64,000 nucleotides of DNA from Pratylenchus scribneri (Eukaryota; Nematoda; Chromadorea; Rhabditida; Pratylenchidae). Location of the stretch: the NCBI GenBank assembly GCA_030063045.1, contig JAQSEB010000093.1, positions 496,001 to 560,000 of the forward strand, in the 5' to 3' direction. Each line of letters starts with the position of its first letter. Position 1 is the first letter of the stretch. The translations under genes were made by a program, and so were the position numbers. This document shows, piece by piece, positions 30,401-42,400 of the stretch. The notes under the pieces are model-generated. The model was not told where the DNA came from. It was given only the letters and a program-made list of their open reading frames with translations, and ran no database searches.

Positions 30401-33400
30401 TGATAAAATCCAACTGCGACAACGATTTGGCCCACCCGGCCCTCCAATCTCATTGCATGCTAACTCGATTGGTCCAAATTGGGTGACATTGACTTGGCAA
30501 CCACCACTGGATGATGGTGGATGCAAATTGGCCGGCTATGTGGTAGAAAAACGCGAAATTGGCCATCAACAATGGGAAATGGCAACACCGGAAACGGTCT
30601 CCTAAATTTGTGCATATTTTTATCTTATTTTTATTCATTTTAGACACCTTTGCTTGAATTCACTGTTCCGGTAAAAATTAAAAAAGGAATATAAATAAAG
30701 ATTGATTTAATATTGCAGGGTTTACGTGAATTCCACGACTATGAATTCCGAGTGTTCGCTTTGAATTCCCACGGCCGTGGTCCACCATCACTTCCCTCCG
30801 GGCCCATCAAAATTCAGGAAACTGCCGGCGGAAAACCTCACATTGTTGTTAAACCCGAAGATCAAGCATGCCCATACAATAAAAGGGCAATTTTCACTTG
30901 TGAGGCAGTTGGCCGGCCACAGCCCAAAGCAAGGTGGCTGAGGAATGGACGCGAAATTCCCGACGGTGCCCGATATCGAGTGGAGGACAATGGCGAAGGA
31001 CAATACAAATTAATTATCAAAGAAGTTTGGGACATTGATGGCGGCGATTACAGTTGCCAGGTGGGCAAAATTTGATTATATAATATCATACCCGGAGTCA
31101 CAAAGAAAATATGTGCACAATATTTTGAAAATTTCATTGTAATTTTGAAAATTTTTTAAAAAAAGAAAAAATCCTCAACATAAATTGAGCACAGATAAAT
31201 TGGTAAAATATATTAGAAATGAATAAAATTCTGAAAATCCAATTCAAAATAAATTCAAAAGATTTTGAACATAAAAGAAAAAAAATATGTTCAAAATTTT
31301 ACATATTTACAAAATTAAGTTAAAATACATCAACTGTTATAATATTCTTAAAATTACTAAAATTCAGGGAATATTTTGATAATTTAATAATTTTGAAAAT
31401 TTATATTTGTATTCATTTTGATAAGCTTTTGAAAATAAGACCCAAAATGCAGACTAAAAAAGAATATCTTTTTTAGTATATTTTAAAAATTTTTTAATTA
31501 TTGAAAATTATTACTCCAAAATTTTCACTATTTTTTCAAAATTTAATTTTTTTTTCCGAAAAATAAGAATATTTAAATCCCTAAAAAAGGAATATAAATT
31601 GGAATTTTTAGTAGGATTTCTTTATCAAAATTAAATAATTGTTGAAAGATTTAAATAATTTTGTTTGATTTTCGCCAAGATAACTGATCGAAAGTAATAT
31701 TTAGATGAAAAATAAGAGAAACAAAATGAATTTGCGTTGGTTTTATGGAGACAAATATTATTGGGATGATTTTTTGAGGATAACAATCAAATAGAAGAAA
31801 ACCAGCAGATCATTATATTGTGGGATTTTGTTCTGGTAGATGAGATATTTTTAAAAAAACGGTGTATAATTTGAATTTGAGAATAATATTTGCGAGATTT
31901 GTTATGGTGGATATTTTTGGAAGATTTTGGAGATTTGAATAAATTCAATAATTCGTTTCCATCATTTCTATAACATATTTCCAGCAGTTCGTTGCAAATT
32001 CTTCTAATTCTTGCTTTCAGAACTTTCCACCACAGAATCTTCCAGATTGAAGTTCATATCATTTTTTTCTCCGTTTGGCAAAATACGCGGTCGCTAAATA
32101 ATATTTTATATTTAATTATTAATTATATTTCTTTTACCTCGTTAATTCCTCCGCCTTCTTTATCAGTCTTTGACATTTTGCAATTTGTTTCACTTAAGAA
32201 TTGCCAAATAATTGAGAGAATTTAGCTAGACTAAAAATTGATTTTATTTTTTTATTTGAGAAATTGTATAAATATTTTATCATTTTATTTTCGATTTTAT
32301 TAATTTTTAACCATGTATTACAAACAAAGTTTTTATAACCTTTAATATTAAAATTTTATATTTCAGAATAATTAAATACCAAAAAAACAATAAGCATTTA
32401 TTATGTAGATATTTTTGTAAAAATATCTTAATTATGAGCTAATAAGAAATAATAACTATATAAATCATACATGAAAAGTGAGAGAGAACATAGTCAGAGA
32501 ATTAGAAGAAATTCACAAAGTTATCGAAATCGATAAAAACAAAACAAATAGTAAAATTAATTGAAACAAACTTTTCGAAGTCTAAATAAAAGATTAAATT
32601 TTATTAATTGAATTCTTCGGACTAAATTTAATTCTATCAGAGAATTCTCGTCAAAATGGATTTAAGCAGGGATATAATTGAGGTAATTGTAAACATAATA
32701 AAAAATAGTAAAAGTACAAATTAAAGGATACTTATGATCCAGAGAATGTTCTGCCTGATCTCGGAGGAATGCTTCCTATTTGAAATTTGCTCTCTCCTCA
32801 ATTCTTGCTGATGATAAGGAAATTTCGAAGCGATCATGGCGATTGCAAATAATCCAGAGCCCAAAAATCTCAGAGCATTTTGGGAGAATCACAGGAAAGC
32901 GTCCAAAAATAATACATTAACAGGTTTAATTATTAATATAAAAACATTTTAAACTAAGATTTTAAGTCAATAAGTCTTCACAACTGTCCAAGAAGGCACC
33001 ACCGGAATTGAATTTAACAATGTTTTTCTGGCATGTCTTATCTTCTACAATCTTTACAAATTACCATGCGAATGGAACTCTGAATATGAGAATATGCAGG
33101 TTTAAGAAAATAGAAATATTTACAAAAATTTTAATATCTTCGAAAACATCAAATCGAGTGATGATGAGGAATTCTATGACACAAACTACCATGGAAAGAA
33201 GACTACAACGAAAATAATTCTCAGGTAATTTCAATTAAACACTAAAGCTGATAAAAATTTAAAGGATGGAATGCTCGCCAACACAATAACAGATTCGGAA
33301 AATCTTCAGGATCGAAAATTTGCAATGGAGGTGGACGAAAAATTCAAGGTTTAAAAAATGAATCTTTAAAATTAAAAAATTCAAAATGATATGATGAGAA

Positions 33401-36400
33401 ATCAAAGAAGAAGATGGAATGTCTGATACCAGCTTTTTGATTTTTATGAGCATCGATGTCGATGAAGTCAATGAAATCGAATCGAACTCTTGCTCGGTGG
33501 TGATATTTAATGAGAATTATAGTAAGATTTAAAAAAACAGAAAAATAATTAAATATTTAGTGTCGATGAAACTAACCCGGAATGGGATAATTCTTTAGAC
33601 CAATTTGGCCAAATTCATGAATTTATCGACAAGAGAAGTAAGACCCAAAATCCATAGTCAATTCAAGGTTTAATATATTAAATTACTATAATAATTTTTT
33701 TCTTTTTATGTTCGGGTCATGTTGATAACAGCGCAGAAATTCTAGGAATGAAAATACCACCGGCATATATTTTCCCAAACTGCGAAATTAAGGTTTTTTA
33801 TGTTCCAAATATTTGATAAAAATCTATTATTTTTTAGTAAATTCTATTGGACCTACAAAGCACATCTGCATTTATATTTGGTCAATTGCAGCAAAAAATT
33901 TGGCTCGTCCATTTCTAATTCTTGCTTTTTCGTAACTCTTATTTATTTTTTCTATTTATTTTTAAATTTCAGTTGCGAGTTTTGTCGGAGCAAAATTACA
34001 CATACATCTTCGGCTTTAAAACAAATTGAAAATTGAATGAGAACTCTAAATTGTCAAGAATTTTATGATATATATAAGGCAAGAATTCTCAATCGAAAAA
34101 TTCTCAACAATATGCGACGCTTTAAAATTCTCATTGGACAAGGTGGATACCAAGATTTAACCAGGTCATTTTATTCTAAATTTTAATTAATTTAAATAAT
34201 TTAAAAAGATCAAACTTCACTAATGAATAATATTATGTGCAAAAGAAGTAAAAAAGGACCACTTTTCGCTCAAGTCTTTTTACAAAGTATGGTGACGATT
34301 CTATAACTTTTGTTCGGGATGTAAGAATTTTTTAAAAAATATTAAAATAACGATAATTCAGTTGCGTGACAATAAATTGAAATCTGCAATTGCCCTTCAA
34401 TATTTAAAAGTACAAAAGATGAAAATCACAGGAGATTTTTGCAAACTATGGAATTTAAAAAAAAAATTGACAAATTATAGTGACATCATGGGCTTCAACT
34501 CAAACGATTTAAGTAATTGTAAGTTTTTAAATTCTACAAACTTTTTATTTTTCAAATCTTTTATCTTATTAACTTCATGGGAAATGGTTCTGAAGATGCT
34601 GCAAAATTAGAAAATTTTAAATCTGCACTGATGATTTGCTACCAGGATTAAAAAATTACGCAGGTTTCCTTTAATTTCTTCAAATATTAAAATTAACAAA
34701 ACTTGAACCTTAAAGTTTTAAACTTTTTGGAAAATCTATGGTATTTTCAATTTCGGGCCAAAAATATTAAAAGTTTTATGGTTTCGCTATTGAGTAACAA
34801 AATTTAAGGGTATACAAAATTTTTTGGGATTAAAAAAAGTTTATGGATAAAATATATGGTTTTTAGGAGAATGTTTTTTGAAATGGAATTAATTATGAAA
34901 AATAAAATATAGATCAAAACAGGAAGCTTTTGAATATAAATATCTAATAGAGACTGGAATTAAGAAGAGCAAATGAAATCTAATATATTAGTTTATTAAA
35001 ATTCAATTGGTGAAAAATATATTGAGCTTTAAAATATTAAATAAATAATCTATTTTATTCTAGAATTCTCAATTGCAATAAATTTGTGTGTTTATGAATT
35101 TCTCGGAAAAAATTCTGGCAAAATCTTGAATGAATGGAACACCAGCAAAATGCTTTATTTACAATTCTTTTGTAGATAAGAGGATTATGGCCAGGTTTAT
35201 TTTATAGAAAAATATCGAAATAATCATATGCAAATTTTAGTTCACCTTATTCAATTCAGTCTTTACAAAAGGTCTTATGGTTCAGTACGATGGCTATGAT
35301 GGAAAGATGAAGAATTGTTTTTCCAATGAACATATTTGATCGTGATTAAGTTATGATAATTCTTTTATTTAATTTGAATTTATTTATAAAATATTTAATA
35401 AAAATTATAATTTATTATTACAGGTAAAGATATTCTGAATTTAGGTTAGCATATTAGGAATATTATAACAATATAGGTAATTTTGAACAGATGTTGAAAA
35501 ATAATGTATCGAAATATTCTGAATATGATTGCCATTTTGAAAATATTTTTCTATTATAATTCTGAATAGATGTTGAAAAATAATGTATCGAAATATTCCG
35601 AATATGATTGCCATTTTGAAAATATTTTTCTTGGTATTTTGAATAGATATTGCAAATATGTCCTAAAAGATTTTGAAAATATTTCATATTTTCAAATTAT
35701 TTTTGAAATTCTGAATAATTTTTATATTCACTAGATTTTCACTTGATTTTTAAAATGAAAATGTAAAAATATTTAAATATCTTTGCAAAATATAAGCAAT
35801 TTTAATAATATCCCAAAAATACATGCATTCTCATTTTGTTTATAACTCTGAAAATTTGGGTACATTTTCACCAGATTTTCAAAATTCGCGCAAAAAATTG
35901 TGACTCCGGGTATTTAATTTTGTAAAAATTTTCCGAAAAAAAGTACATTAGGTTTAATTATTTATCCTACATTTATAAACCATATACCATTGGATTCGAT
36001 AGAGTACTTCACCAAGGCGCATTTAATTGTATTATAGTATAATTATCATAGTTCGGATTAAAATAAAAGGGAGGAAGTTTAAATCAATTTTAGTCTTTGG
36101 TTCAAAGTTAGAATTAGCTATCAAAACATAATCAAATGATATTTCCGTCCAGATCCAGATCTATCAAGTTTAAGGTTTTTGGTTCAAGAATACTTTGAAC
36201 CAGTAATCTTTTTGGCAAATTAATATTTTCCAAATCTCAAATGGGATAAAACATAAAATAATTAAATATTCCCTTTTAAAGGTGTACAATGTGTTTGGCT
36301 CTGAGACTGCCACAGCTGTCCTAAAAGTGCAGGCTCCACCGGTCATCGAAAAACAAGTGCCAAATGCGGTCCATCCCGCAGGGGATATGATCCGAATCAA

Positions 36401-39400
36401 AATATTCTTCTCCGGCTCCCCTCCATTCACTCATCGATTCACTCTGAATGGAGTGGAGGTTAGCCCGGATGCACCAAACATCAGATGGGTGGACTTTGAC
36501 GATCACATCCTACTGACCATTCCCGAATTGCACGCCCATGAGGCTGGCAGGTATGAATACAAAGTGTGGAATGAAAGTGGCGAAGCGAGCACCGGCTTCT
36601 GGATAAATGTAAGCGGATTACCATCAGTGCCCGAAGGACCACTTCAAATCACGGAAATTGGCGAACATCAATGCACCGTCTCATGGCGACCACCGGCGCA
36701 TGATGGAGGGTCGAGGATAACAAATTATGTGCTGGAAAAAAGGGATTTGGGCAGAGAAAGTGCCGCACTCCAAGCGGAAGACCAAGGCTGGGTGACAGTG
36801 GCTTCCGCCGTCCGTGAGCTGTCATTCATTGTGGCCGGCCTATTCCCTCATCATGAATACGATTTTCGGGTCTCAGCTTGCAACACAAATGGCCAAGGCC
36901 CTGTCCTCAATTCGGACTCACCAATTGTGGCCAGATTACCTTTCGACCCTCCGGGGCCACCAGTTTTGCCCGACGTTGTGGATGTTGGACCGGAATATGC
37001 AATTTTGAGTTGGCAAAGGCCGGAAAAGGATGGAGGTGGCCGCATTCGGGGATATATGGTGGAAAAGTGCGAAGAGGGAACGGACATTTGGCAAAAATGT
37101 ACACAAGCCCCATCACCTTCAAACTCATTGAATGTTACGAATTTGATCGATGGACGAAAATACAGTTTCCGAATTATGGCTGTCAATGATGCGGGCGAAT
37201 CGAAGCCAGCATTGATTGAACATTACGATTTCCTTCCAAGTGCCAAGGGATTAGCCCCCGAAATAATCACAGCCATCCGTGATCAACATGGCACCGCTGG
37301 GGGCTCAGCCACTTTTGAATGCGAGATTGGCGGAAGTCCAAAACCGGAAATTCAATGGTTCCGGGGCAGCAAGGAATTGGTGGACACACCAAAATGCACC
37401 CTAATTGACAAAGGCGCAAAACAGGTTGGCGAAGAATAATTCCCAACTAATTATCTTCTTGGCTGGCACCTTTCCCTATGAGGGAGAGCTACCGCCTGTC
37501 AATAAGGCTCAAAGATATAAGGCTATTTATAATAATACTAAATACTCATTCCAATATCTTCAGAGTCATACCAAATAAAATTAGGAAAAATGGGGTCCGT
37601 TCTTGTTTTCTTTCTACTTAAGTTTCTTTTATTTTTGAGCATTATTGACAGCCGGTAACCTTCCCCATTGAGAAAGCTGCCAGCCGAAAAAAATTCTTAT
37701 TAATTGGGAACTACTGGGAAATGGATGAATGAATTGGATTTATTTTATTTAATTGAAGGTTTGCATAATTGCCAATTTGCATGCCGAAGATGAAGCGGAA
37801 TACACATGCCGTGCCACAAATCAATTTGGCACTCGTTCAACCAGGGCACAATTGAAATTAAGCAGTAAGCATTATTTTTGCATTAATTTCCTCAACATTG
37901 GAATTTATAGCAAAACCTCGATTGTTTGTGCCACCCAAATATTTCCTTGGATTAGAAGTGGAATCGGACAGAACATTCGAATTCCGAATTCCCTACAAAG
38001 CGCATCCACAAGTCACATCCACTTGGACATTGCTAAACAGCAATGGCGAAGAACAACAATTGAGCGATGGAGGCAAATATGCAATCCAGGTGGATGACAA
38101 AACAGTGTCATTGAGAATTTCGGGATGCACACGGGCAGACGCCGGCGAATACCGCATTTTGGCACATAATGCTGTGGGCTCGGATTCAGCCACAGTGAAA
38201 TTGACTGTGATGGACAAACCAGAAGCGCCGGTGAAGAAATAATATCCACCAAATTTATCTAAAATTAATGGAATTTACAGCGATTCCCAGTGGTCGAGAA
38301 TGTTCTCGACGAAGCAGCAATTCTCTCATGGAAGCCACCTGCCTTGGATGGTGGCGCATTGGTCACAAAGTGAGCATTCAAATTCATTATTATAAATATT
38401 TTTATCATTAAGTTATATCGTTGAAAAACGCGAATCCGGTGGTCAATGGCAACAATGCGCCCGTTCTCGATTCTGCTATTTAACCGTTGAGGGCCTTAAG
38501 CCCAAAGCGAGCTACGAATTCCGGGTTGTGGCCGAAAATAAACATGGCCTTTCCGAACCGTGTGAACCCACTCTTTCATGTCAGTGCCTTTCCACCCCAT
38601 TCATTATTTTTCTCCTTTTTGAAGGCACCATCCCTGAATCAAGAATCAAACGATTCCAATACGAAGGTACAACAATGAATTCATTGGGCGTCAACTCCGT
38701 TCGGCATTCGGCCTCCTCTTCCTCATTCTCTTTGCTCAATTCCCATTCCTCCTCTTTGTTGGCCGCGAAAACATCGCTGGCCACCAGCAAAACAATGTCC
38801 TCCCTTGCTGTTGCCAACCATTATGGCCATCGTTCCAGCAGGAGTCCTTCGCCAAGACTCAGCACATTTGCCACTCAAAGCCGATGATGAGTTCCCAAAA
38901 ATCCACATTCCAACATAGCTAACATTGACCTCATCAACAAAAGAAGGAAATAAAATGCCCCATTTGCCCTCTCTTTGTGGCAAACAATAATTCACCAAAT
39001 CTGTATTAAATGTTTTTTGTTCATTAATTTTTTGTGTTTGCAATTTATTCCATGAATTTAACATTTAATTATGGCTCCGTATTAATTGTTTGTTCATTAT
39101 TAATTTGTTCCTTAAATTAATTATGACAATTAATATGGGTGGAAATGGGAAATTGGATGAAAGGAATGATTTTGGCTTGGATTTGGGCAAACTTTTCATA
39201 TCATTTCACATGAATTTTCGTAAATCGCTTTATACTAATAAGGCTTATTAACTAATATCTGTACAAAAAATCCACAGAGACTTTTTTGTCAAATTTATAT
39301 TGCATTTACGTATTGTCCAATTTGTAAAATGTCCATATCTTTGGTTTTTTTGTCCTATCATTCCACAAGCTTTTTGTTTTGTCATTCCCCCCCCCCCTCC

Positions 39401-42400
39401 CCCAATGCTTTTGTTATTCCCACTTGCTTTTTTGTTGCTTCGCAATTTTTGTCCTCGCCTTTTAAAATTTTAAATTTTAATTGTTAATTCCGTTGCTTTC
39501 GCTGTTTTTTTCCGAAGTGAATGCCTTTCTTTCTTACCCGTTACTGATGAGGGCAAATGGGACGAAACAGGACAATTCAGTATCACTGGTTGAGTCCCCG
39601 GCCATTCTTTTGGACATAGCTTGCCAAAAATAATCAATTCAGAAAAGGGTTTTATGCCATTTAAGTTTAAGCCCAAAATATCCTCAAAAAATGACAATTC
39701 TAATTTTTTCGAATATTTAAGAATTTTAAATTAAGCAGCTTTTTTCATAAAATTCAAATCTATAACATTCAAAGATACTTTTTGAAGCTAGATTTTATAA
39801 AATTTAAAAAAGATTTTGAGCTTTCTTATTATATCGTATACCATCTTCGTTGATTGGCTATTGCCTCCCTCGTTGAGTTATAGTTAAAAAATAATTGCCT
39901 GAGGACTCATCAATTGTTTCTACTGAAATGTCCCTTACCGTATTCAAAAAGTGGATAAATAACGCAATTTTAGGGCCCTTAAATTTGTACTTTTTAAAGG
40001 CAATTTAATCCTATGCTTTTTACTGACTGAGTCAAAATAAAAATATTCTCCTCATTCCCATGGATGTTTTTTTCCTATTTTAGGTGATGCGCAATCTGTA
40101 AATGAAGTGGAAAGAAGGAAGAAAGGCACTCACTCCAATAAAATAATTAATTCATCCAACAATCCAAATTCCTCTCATCAAATGCTGCAACAATATAAAA
40201 TGGGCTCGACCATTCCAGAATGCCAAAATTGTAGTCAGTCAGTCCGTGCCATTTCGTTGCCAGCCAAAACACAACAAAATTGCCCAAATATTATAAAAAA
40301 AAATCAACCAAATTTCTGTTTAATTGTTCCCATTTCCCCAAATAATTTTATTTCCAAATAAAAGGCAAAATGTTTTTGTAAAAAATGGAATGGAAGGTGT
40401 ACATTCCCAATGGATGAGCCGCCGTTCAAAATAACATCTTCATTCATTTGGGAATGTTCCTTTCTTTTTCATTTACATTTTGAACACTTTGCTTAGCCAA
40501 CATTGTTTTTATTTCCTTTTAATGCCGTCCAAACATCATCAAAAGGAAATGTTTCTTTTTTGTTTTTGATTAGCCTTGGATTGCGGATCATTTTCCATCC
40601 AGCCGCCGCCAATCCTCAATCTTTGTGCCATCAAAATCCTCCCTCATTTTTATGCTCCGAAATATTGCTCTCCCTAATTTTTTTTGTTCCATTTTTGCTC
40701 TCCTCTCTCAAGGACTTCTCCTCAAAGTCAAAATCCTCTCCAAATCAGCCAAATTCCCAATTTCCCATCCTATTATTAAACCCGCTGATTGCCTTTTTTA
40801 CATAACAAATTTGCTTTAAAATGAATAAAAAACATTTATTTTAATTCGAAATTAACATAAATTAATAAATTTATTGATGAAGAGATTGAGGAAGAGGAGA
40901 GGATCGAATGCCGAAGAAGGAAAAAATTATTGAATTTTTGGGGATTGAAATTATTATTATTATTATGAGTTGATTGTAGTTGATGATGTTGGCCGACTGA
41001 TTCGGGGAAAATCCGCAACACCGACAATTCGGACAGATGAATACGATTCAATGGGTTTATTCGCCATTCCTTAAGGCATCATCATTTACCATTTTTGAAT
41101 AGTTGTCGATCCTTGGAGCCATTTTCCGCCCCAACCTATTCAAATCAAGAAAAATGCCTCAATTTATGATGAATATGATGTACTCGAAGAAATTGGGACT
41201 GGGGCTTTTGGGGTGGTTCACAGGTTGTCCCACAGTGGGATATTTTTTCATATTCAAATTTGGTGTCAGATGTGTACAAAAATCCACTGGAAATGTTTTT
41301 GCCGCAAAATTTGTGCCAACCGCAGGAGGAGAAATGGAAAAGGAAACTGTCAGAAAGGAGATTGAGTAATAAAAGAATTTTACAAAATACATCCAATTTC
41401 ATTAAAGGACAATGTCCGAACTTCGTCATCCATCATTACTTTCGCTGCATGATGCCTTCGAAATGGACCAAGAATTGCTGATGATTTATGAGGTGAAATT
41501 TGAGGATATGCGGGAGGAATAAAAGGCCATATTTATTAGTTCATGTCTGGTGGGGAATTGTTCGAAAAAGCGAGCAGTGAACAAAATAAAATGAGCGAAG
41601 AGGAATCGCGCAAATATATTCGACAAATTTGCAACGGACTTCGGCACATGCATGAAGTGAATTATTTAGGGCATTAAATTGGGGGCAATATTCCTCGTTA
41701 AAAGATGTCCTATGTACATTTGGATTTGAAACCGGAGAATATAATGTTCAGCAAAAAGACAAGCGATCAACTCAAATTGATCGATTTTGGATTGGCCACG
41801 AAAATTGATCCAAATCGGGAGGTCAAAGTTACAACAGGCAATTTACCCTTCCCTTCCCCAATTTCATCACGATATTATTATTTAAAAGGAACGCCAGAAT
41901 TTGCGGCACCCGAAGTGATTGGAGCCAAGGAGATTGGATTCTACACGGACATGTGGAGTGTGGGGGTTTTGGCCTATATTCTTCTTTCGGGGCTTTCTCC
42001 ATTTGGAGGCGAAAATGATGAAGAAACGCTGGAAAATGTACGAAAATGTGATTGGATTATGGAAGGGGAACCGGAATTTGAACAAATTTCGGAGGATGCA
42101 AAGGCAAGGAAAAAGATGGCCAAAATTAATAAAGATATATCCAAATTTCTAGGATTTCATTCGACGATTGTTGGTGGCTGATCGAAGGCAACGAATGACA
42201 GTGCACCAAGCATTGGAACATCCATGGTTGGCAGATTTGAGGAAAAGAGATGAACTAGAGGCGGTCAAAATCCCGGCTGAACGATTCCATCGGGCACGGG
42301 ACAATGTCCGAAATCGATATGTAAATGTGATGGGAAGAAATATGGAATTTAAAATGAATTTAGGATGCTTGGGCCGAACCATTGGCCCCAATTGGCCGCA

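Larger units (their letters stand above)
31091..35910. mobile_element. Candidate 4.8-kb DNA transposon in a twitchin intron
   Basis: CCCGGAGTCACAA at 31091-31103 is repeated in inverted orientation as TTGTGACTCCGGG at 35898-35910. The next 50 bp continue as imperfect inverted repeats (TTTTGAAAAT-rich). TA flanks both ends, consistent with a TA target-site duplication. The interior is far richer in A+T than the twitchin exons and holds intron-bearing coding-like fragments on the + strand. The right end abuts a family 3 repeat. Superfamily not recognised; TA duplication alone does not settle it. Confidence 0.7.

Noticed and set aside
31091..35910. piggyBac assignment because the ends begin CCC
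   Set aside because: The flanking duplication is TA, not TTAA, and no piggyBac transposase motif was seen.
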